From NCBI GenBank assembly GCA_949298505.1, contig CASFWW010000020.1:23555-87554 (forward strand): DNA of 64,000 nucleotides. The letters are read 5' to 3'. Shown in pieces: positions 58,823 through 64,000 of this stretch (its first letter is position 1; every line of letters begins with the position of its first letter). The notes under the pieces are model-generated. The model was not told the origin of the DNA, did no database searches, and saw only the letters and a program-made list of their open reading frames with translations. The stretch is from Ornithoclostridium sp949298505 (lineage in GTDB: Bacteria > Bacillota > Clostridia > Christensenellales > UBA3700). Made by a program: the position numbers and the translations under genes.

Positions 58823-61012
58823 ATGGACGACAAAGACAAAGACCTTTTGATCGACGAAGACGCCGACAAAGACAGAGACTCTCTTCTTTCAGACGATATC
58901 CCTCTGGACGATCATTCCGATTTCGTAGACGAACCCGTCCAGAACGTGCAGGTTACCGATTCCGGAGAAACTCTCTTTTCAACAGACGAAAACGCGCAGG
59001 CGGCAGTGGATAAACCCGGGCAAACCCCCGCAGAACAGCCTGAGACCGCCGCGGAAACCGGCGAAGAAGCCGGCGCGGAGACTCCTTCTTCAGAGAATAC
59101 GGTTGACGCAGACGAAAACACTCCCGTGATCGACGAGTCTCAACCCGTCGTTCCCAGCGAAGAAGAAATGAACGAGGCGCTGAAGCCCAAACTGAAGGAG
59201 ACCTCGGTCAAGAAGAAAAAACGCATTATCATCGCGGTCGTCGCGGTGCTTCTCGTCGCCGCGATCACTCTTGCGATCGTTCTGCCCATCGTCTTTTACT
59301 ACCGTGACAAGATCATGGTCAGCAGCGCGGAAGACTTCGCCAACTACAACGACGGCAAATATTTCGTGCTCGAAAAAGACGTTACCGTAGACGGAGATCT
59401 GACGATAGAGAGACTTTACAACATCGACCTCAACGGGCACAGCCTCTTCGTCAACGGCACGCTTAAATACGTCGCCGGCACTGAAGGCACGCTTACGATC
59501 GGCACCAAGAAAGGCAAAGAATACGTCGCCAAAGGTCTGCTTCAGGCGGACGAAATAATTTTCGAGACCGCAAGCGCGAACGTCAATCTCGTCGCTCCGG
59601 TGACAGTCAATACGATGACCGTCTCGGCGCAATCGTTCACCCTCTCCTCTTCCGCTCAGGCGAACGGAACTGTGACCGTGGACTCCCCGACGATCAACAT
59701 CAACGGACCGGTATCTTTCGGAGAAGGCGAAAGCGCAAAGTTCGTCGCGAAGAACGCAAGCGCGTTCAATGTGAACGCAAACCTCTCTTCCGCCGTCGAA
59801 ACTGTCTCTTCCACGCTGACTCTCGCGAAGAACGCAACGATCGGTTCTCTTGCGCTTGACTCCTCGTCACGCGCGGCGATATACGGCAAGATCAGCGAAA
59901 GCGTCACGTCTCTCGCACCCGTCGAAGAACCCGACGCCGAAACCCCGGAAGAAGATCAGACTGAAGGAGCTGCGTCTGCGATGAGTGAAACCGTGACTGA
60001 TACGGGCAACGTCGTCGTCCTGCTCGGCAGCGACTACTCCTGCCCGACGGTCAGAAACGTAGACATTCTCGCGCTTGAGCGCAGAAGCGATCTTTCCATC
60101 GAAATATACGACTGCACGACGGTCAAGTACATCGACCGCCTCGCCGCTCCCGTCGACATCAACATCGACGAACGCTCTGACGGCTCTCTGGTCGCCGTAT
60201 CGTCAAAAGTGCAGAACGCGCAGGCTTACTCGTTCAGCGTTGACGGCAAAGACTGGGTGGACGTCGACGGCAACGAATACGACATCACCGCTCAGCTCAC
60301 TTCCCAGACCGGCACGCACCGCGTCGAAGTTTACGCGAAAGGCAACTACTCCTATTCTGATCCGTTCGCGCTCGGAGACGCTTCCGTCCTCTATCTGGAC
60401 GGCGAAAAGACCGCTTGCGAGTACACCTACCGCATCCAGCTCGCCACTCCGTCCAACCTCAACGTGACGGTTTCAGTGGTCGAAGGTCAACAGGTCTATA
60501 AGCTGACTTTCGACAAAGTCGCATTCGCCAGTTCTTACGAATACTACGTCAACGGCGTCAAGTACACGTACAAGCCTGAGAACGACAACGCGCTGATCGA
60601 GATCGACATCACTTCCAACCTGCCTTCTGCGGGCGCCTACTCGATCAGGGTCATCGCCACCGCAGACAGCGCGGACATCCTGACCAGCAAACCCGCCATG
60701 ACCTCAACGGTCAAGCTGGAAAAACTGCTGACCCCCACACTTTCCGCAGTATTGCAGGAAGACGGAACAACGTTGCTGACAATACAGACCACCGAGGGCG
60801 TGTCGACCACATATCTCGTGACCTATCAGGAAACGTTGCCCGACAACTCAAAGAAAACGGTTACCCTGATCACCACCAACACCACGCTGAATCTTTCCGG
60901 CGTAGCCGAGGGCGAAAGCATAACAGTAACTGCTCAGGCGAGCGGATATTACACGCAGAGCGATCCTTCCTCCGTCGTTGTGACAAAACCCGCTCCCGTA
61001 CCTGCCGAATAA
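58823..61012 (+). CDS. membrane-anchored surface protein with beta-solenoid and FN3-like regions
   Basis: 729 residues from ATG 58823 (AAGGAGGA upstream). Type II orientation: a very acidic, Pro/Thr/Glu-rich cytoplasmic part (1-125), a Lys-rich stop and one transmembrane helix (about 135-160). The exterior part starts with VSSAEDFANYNDGKYFVLEKD and repeats of short strands (LTIERLYNIDLNGHSLFVNG, TVTVDSPTININGP) that look like a right-handed beta-helix. From about 420 onwards there are two or three fibronectin-III-like modules. No sortase motif. Two bases after apgM, so cotranscribed, yet no functional link is obvious. Confidence 0.8.
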   Translation: MDDKDKDLLIDEDADKDRDSLLSDDIPLDDHSDFVDEPVQNVQVTDSGETLFSTDENAQAAVDKPGQTPAEQPETAAETGEEAGAETPSSENTVDADENTPVIDESQPVVPSEEEMNEALKPKLKETSVKKKKRIIIAVVAVLLVAAITLAIVLPIVFYYRDKIMVSSAEDFANYNDGKYFVLEKDVTVDGDLTIERLYNIDLNGHSLFVNGTLKYVAGTEGTLTIGTKKGKEYVAKGLLQADEIIFETASANVNLVAPVTVNTMTVSAQSFTLSSSAQANGTVTVDSPTININGPVSFGEGESAKFVAKNASAFNVNANLSSAVETVSSTLTLAKNATIGSLALDSSSRAAIYGKISESVTSLAPVEEPDAETPEEDQTEGAASAMSETVTDTGNVVVLLGSDYSCPTVRNVDILALERRSDLSIEIYDCTTVKYIDRLAAPVDINIDERSDGSLVAVSSKVQNAQAYSFSVDGKDWVDVDGNEYDITAQLTSQTGTHRVEVYAKGNYSYSDPFALGDASVLYLDGEKTACEYTYRIQLATPSNLNVTVSVVEGQQVYKLTFDKVAFASSYEYYVNGVKYTYKPENDNALIEIDITSNLPSAGAYSIRVIATADSADILTSKPAMTSTVKLEKLLTPTLSAVLQEDGTTLLTIQTTEGVSTTYLVTYQETLPDNSKKTVTLITTNTTLNLSGVAEGESITVTAQASGYYTQSDPSSVVVTKPAPVPAE

Positions 61013-61026
61013 CGGCAAACCGATAA

Positions 61027-61057
61027 CAAAACGCGGCCTTTAAGGTCGCGTTTTTTG
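61027..61057 (+). terminator. intrinsic terminator of the apgM operon
   Basis: AACGCGGCCTT and AAGGTCGCGTT pair (one mismatch or G-U), followed by six T. Confidence 0.85.
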
Positions 61058-61137
61058 TTGCCCTGTCTTTTCCCGTCTTGCGGGATGGCGAACAATGCTT
61101 TTCTCAAATTTATTTGTGAAAAACCGTCTTTTTCTCC

Positions 61138-61166
61138 TTGTATTATTGCCCGTTTTAATATAAAAT
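61138..61166 (+). promoter_or_regulatory. promoter of the Sel1-repeat gene
   Basis: TTGTAT, 17 bases, TAAAAT, 30 bases before the start. Confidence 0.6.
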
Positions 61167-61195
61167 AAATGGTAGTAATTTATAAGAGGTGAATC

Positions 61196-62305
61196 ATGAC
61201 AACCTGTTCTCATTGCGGCGCAGCGATATATTTGAACGACGATTGCAAAGAACCTCTCTCAATCTGCCCTCTATGCGGCGGTTCTGTTGAACACTGCCTT
61301 TCCGCCTCAGGTACTCAGACGAAATCCCACCCGGGCAATTACGTCTGCGACAATTCGGAATGGGCGATTCTAATAGACTCTCCCACGTACTTCACGTCTA
61401 AGATACTCGTCAAAAAAGACAAACTCAACGAGCTTTACGAAGCGCTTGACTTCAACAACCGCAAAAATTACAAGAAAGCCCTTGAGCTGTTTGAGAGGTT
61501 TACCGTCGATCAATGCCCGTTTGCGCTGACCATGCGCGGAAAATACGCTTATCTGGGCTTAGCCTGCCCTCGCGACGTTTTCACTGCGGTCTCTCTGCTC
61601 AGTCGGGCAGCGGAAAAAAACGACGCAGAGGCAAACACCAATCTGGCTGAATATTACATAAGCGGCACGGGCGTTAGCGTCGATTACTCCAAAGCTAATT
61701 TCTATGCGAAAAGAGCTGCCGATCAGGGATATGCCCCCGCCTTCTTCACGCTGGGCAAAATTTATTATCACGGCCTCGGAGTAAGCGCAAATGCAGACAA
61801 AGCCGCGGAATACTTCGAGATCTCGGCAAGATTCAGGCAGCTGTCCTTCTCGTTGGTCTATCTTTGCAATATCTTTTCCAATCGGAAACAGACTCTCAAG
61901 GCGTTTGACTACGGACTTCGCGCATGCGAAGCGCTCAGACTCGCTCTGCCGGAAAATCAGCAGCTTTACAAAGATACGGACGCCTGCGTGGAAGCCCTTT
62001 ACAAACAACTGACTTATTCCGCGTCGTCTTACGGAACTTCCAGCCCGTATTCGCGCTCCGCGCCCGTGGGTAACGTCAACACCAACCACGAACTCAGCGA
62101 GCTTCTGCACGACCTTGCGGAACAGGGAAACGCCGTCGCCGCTTGTTACTATGCGCTGCTGATGAACTGCGCTTTCGACTACAGACTTCCGTCCTCAGTA
62201 AAGACGTTGAGTCACTACCCGGACAAGAATCTGTACAACGAATATCTCAGAAGATCTGCCGCCGCCGGTTACGAAAGGGCGCGCATTTACCTCGGCAGAA
62301 GCTGA
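61196..62305 (+). CDS. zinc-ribbon protein with Sel1-like repeats
   Basis: 369 residues. Residues 4-28 form a zinc ribbon (CSHCG and CPLCGG). The rest is helical, with Sel1-type tetratricopeptide repeats from about residue 120: ANTNLAEYYISGTGVSVDYS, PAFFTLGKIYYHGLGVSANA and a last one near ERARIYLG. Such proteins bind partner proteins. No signal peptide; cytoplasmic. AAGAGGTG precedes the ATG. Role unknown. Confidence 0.83.
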   Translation: MTTCSHCGAAIYLNDDCKEPLSICPLCGGSVEHCLSASGTQTKSHPGNYVCDNSEWAILIDSPTYFTSKILVKKDKLNELYEALDFNNRKNYKKALELFERFTVDQCPFALTMRGKYAYLGLACPRDVFTAVSLLSRAAEKNDAEANTNLAEYYISGTGVSVDYSKANFYAKRAADQGYAPAFFTLGKIYYHGLGVSANADKAAEYFEISARFRQLSFSLVYLCNIFSNRKQTLKAFDYGLRACEALRLALPENQQLYKDTDACVEALYKQLTYSASSYGTSSPYSRSAPVGNVNTNHELSELLHDLAEQGNAVAACYYALLMNCAFDYRLPSSVKTLSHYPDKNLYNEYLRRSAAAGYERARIYLGRS

Positions 62306-62356
62306 CAGCAGGGCACGCCACGCGTTTTTCCGCACATCCGCCCGATATCGGCAAAC

Positions 62357-62394
62357 AAAAAAGAGAGGAGCTTTTCCTCTCTTTCTTTTTTGTC
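62357..62394. terminator. bidirectional intrinsic terminator
   Basis: AAAGAGAGGA and TCCTCTCTTT pair around GCTTT, with A-rich left and T-rich right flanks. Ends both the Sel1 gene and the convergent dipeptidase gene. Confidence 0.85.
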
Positions 62395-62409
62395 TTAGTC
62401 CGGGCGGTA

Positions 62410-63702
62410 TTATTTCTTTCTGAACGCCGTGCGCCTGAGAGCCTCGTAATAGACGTCGTACATCAGCCTGAAGTCCTCGAGCGTTGCGTTTTCGTTCTTC
62501 TGATGTATCGTGCTCTCCTGCCACGGGAACATCGGTCCGAACGCCACTCCGTGTTCGAGCGCCCTCGCGTAAGTCGCTCCGCCGATCGAGAAAGGCAGGT
62601 CTTTTCTTCCCGTCACGTCGTTGTACGCGCCCAGCAGATTGCGTACCAGCGGCTCATTTTCGTCCACGAAATGCGGATCGTGGAAATGCTGGACTTCGGC
62701 GCTCTTCACTCCTTTGACGGCAAGCAGTCTTTTCACCACTTCGCTTCTCGCCATGGAGTTGGGGTGTCTGATGTCAAGCGTGACCTCAAGATTTTCGCCG
62801 TTCACGCGCACTATGCCCACGTTGCACGAAAGCGCGCCGCTCCCGTCCTTTTCCGCAATGCCGAGACCTTCTCCCGTGTAATCGCAGAGACTTTTGCAGA
62901 GAGACCCGTACTCCGCGCCGAAGTTTTCAGCCGCGTAACGCAGGATATGCCACACCGCGTTGTCTCCGAGTTCCGGGGTCGAACCGTGCGCCGGCTTGCC
63001 CGTCGCCGTGACGTACGTCTTGCCGTCTCTGACTTTTGCCGTAAGGCGCGCGCTTTTTTCCTCTCTTCCTTCTCCTTCAAAGACTGCGGACGCGTCGTCG
63101 ATCACGATATTCGCGCGCACGCCGCCCTCCAGCGAGATCAGACTGCCCGGTCTTGAGAACTTCACCAGTATCTGAGCGACGCCCTTTTCGCAATGTATGA
63201 CGGGGAAATCTCCGTCCGGAGAAAATCCGGTGACGGGTTTTTCCTCTTTTTCCATATATCTTTCAATGCACTTCCAGCCCGTTTCCTCATTGCCTCCGAA
63301 GATAAAACGCAGTCTGCACGCAGGCTCGTAGCCTTCCTCGAGAAGTCTGAAAGCGGCGTACATGCAGCAGACCATCGGACCTTTGTCGTCCAGCACGCCT
63401 CTGCCGTATATCCTGCCGTCCTTTATCTCTCCGAGCGGGTTCGCGTCCCACTTGCCCTCGTAGGGCACCGTGTCGACGTGCCCCAGCACACCGAACAATT
63501 CGCCTTCTCCGATCTCGGCAAAGACGTAATAACCGTCGCCGTAACATGTCCTGAAGCCGTGAGCCTTTGCGTCCTCCTCGACGATATGCAGACATTTTGC
63601 GACGCCTTCGCCGAACGGACTGTCCGCGCACGGCGTTCCCTGTACGCTGTCCACCGCGAGAAGTTTCATCGTGGCGTTCAGCGCGTTTTCAAAATCCGTC
63701 AT
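62410..63702 (-). CDS. M20-family dipeptidase (PepV/Sapep-like)
   Basis: 430 residues, dinuclear zinc peptidase that splits dipeptides in the cytoplasm. Metal and catalytic residues: His and Asp in LFGVLGHVDTVP, Asp in RGVLDDKGPM, the Glu pair in GGNEETGW, and Asp in GFSPDGDFPVIHCEKG. The PepV-type lid domain (about 175-300) includes GKPAHGSTPELGDNA. The C-terminal His ligand is probably in EHGVAFGPMFPWQES. GAGGTGAAAC precedes the ATG. Confidence 0.93.
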   Translation of the reverse strand: MTDFENALNATMKLLAVDSVQGTPCADSPFGEGVAKCLHIVEEDAKAHGFRTCYGDGYYVFAEIGEGELFGVLGHVDTVPYEGKWDANPLGEIKDGRIYGRGVLDDKGPMVCCMYAAFRLLEEGYEPACRLRFIFGGNEETGWKCIERYMEKEEKPVTGFSPDGDFPVIHCEKGVAQILVKFSRPGSLISLEGGVRANIVIDDASAVFEGEGREEKSARLTAKVRDGKTYVTATGKPAHGSTPELGDNAVWHILRYAAENFGAEYGSLCKSLCDYTGEGLGIAEKDGSGALSCNVGIVRVNGENLEVTLDIRHPNSMARSEVVKRLLAVKGVKSAEVQHFHDPHFVDENEPLVRNLLGAYNDVTGRKDLPFSIGGATYARALEHGVAFGPMFPWQESTIHQKNENATLEDFRLMYDVYYEALRRTAFRKK

Positions 63703-63828
63703 GTTTCACCTCGTGATTTTTATTCCGTATATTATAATATACCAAAATGCGCAAAAACGCTACCCGCTTGAGGTCATTCCCCCGTTTTGCATAAAAATAT
63801 ATCGCAGATCTCCTTCCGTGTAAAAACA

Positions 63829-63861
63829 AACCGCCGCATAATGCGGCGGTTCCTGTTTTTT
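63829..63861 (+). terminator. hairpin with T tract, possible terminator
   Basis: AACCGCCGCAT and ATGCGGCGGTT pair almost without loop, followed by CCTGTTTTTT. It faces the left end of the IS30-type element and may belong to an upstream or interrupted gene; nothing else on the plus strand precedes it. Confidence 0.6.
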
Positions 63862-63970
63862 CGGTGAATTATACTTTCAAGTGCAACACTTAGATAAGAA
63901 AAAAAAGAAGTTCATATGAATCTGTTGTATAATTAAAATTGCAACAAAAAAACACAACAAGGAGATCCAT

Positions 63971-64000
63971 ATGAACTATACTCATCTTACCATAGAAGAA
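63971..64000 (+). CDS. start of an IS30-family transposase, cut by the window end
   Basis: Only ten codons are visible, reading MNYTHLTIEE, the usual beginning of IS30-family transposases. AAGGAGATC lies just upstream, TATAAT at about 63930 is a possible -10 box, and the 80 bases before it (with AAGTGCAACAC) would be the left end of the element. Confidence 0.7.
   Translation, partial: MNYTHLTIEE

Overview
The window is chromosomal DNA from a Gram-positive anaerobe of the Clostridia type. Evidence: a spoVT-yabM-yabN gene order as in Bacillus subtilis, near-consensus sigma-A promoters with 17-base spacers, AGGAGG ribosome binding sites, many lipoproteins with Gram-positive signal peptides, two riboswitches typical of Firmicutes, and a Firmicutes-type upp, ssb-rpsF-rpsR and birA set. 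Surface proteins with leucine-rich (BspA-like) and InlB-type repeats and a sulfatase/GH2 pair suggest a gut-associated, probably uncultured lineage (inference; Christensenellales-like would fit). No phage, plasmid or CRISPR locus is visible.

Layout. 1-7.5 kb: a large lipoprotein, leuS-serS and a small membrane protein. 7.6-11.6 kb (minus): a sulfatase, a COG2509 flavoprotein and upp; pepF diverges on plus. 13.5-17.2 kb (minus): a lipoprotein, rpsF-ssb-rpsR, then a cobalamin riboswitch driving a DUF4430 lipoprotein and an ECF-transporter S component, read as a vitamin B12 uptake cassette. 17.2-27.2 kb (minus): two BspA-like proteins around gpmI, then spoVT-yabM-yabN-dusB. 27.2-29.7 kb: an unusual InlB-repeat protein and an intergenic zone with palindromes and a degenerate 16-base array. 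29.7-33.5 kb (minus): metF, a stand-alone methionine-synthase reactivation protein and a short cobalamin-dependent metH, which would use the B12 imported by the riboswitch cassette.

34-38.7 kb is the most interesting part: a TTG-initiated ECF sigma factor, a membrane protein with an RsgI-like extracytoplasmic domain (probable anti-sigma factor), a small XRE regulator and a lipoprotein with the same RsgI-like domain. The sigma operon and the lipoprotein gene share an unusual promoter-like element, CCAATAAAA-N15-TTTAATAT. Between them lie repeats holding a three-stem structure whose stems differ in sequence yet keep pairing.

38.9-48.1 kb: a small alkyltransferase, an RluA pseudouridine synthase, a MATE pump, an acetyltransferase, an IS3/IS150-type element inserted into a terminator, a glycosyltransferase, a lipoprotein, and an ABC-2 exporter. 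48.3-52.6 kb: a 191-base repeat array ending at tRNA-Gly(CCC), three more acetyltransferases, birA, and mntP under a yybP-ykoY manganese riboswitch. 52.8-63.7 kb: another intergenic repeat array, an MFS transporter, a GH2 glycosidase, an ApgM-type phosphoglycerate mutase followed by a membrane-anchored surface protein, a zinc-ribbon Sel1 protein and an M20 dipeptidase. The last 30 bases begin an IS30-type transposase.

All calls were made by eye from the translation; no database search was run.
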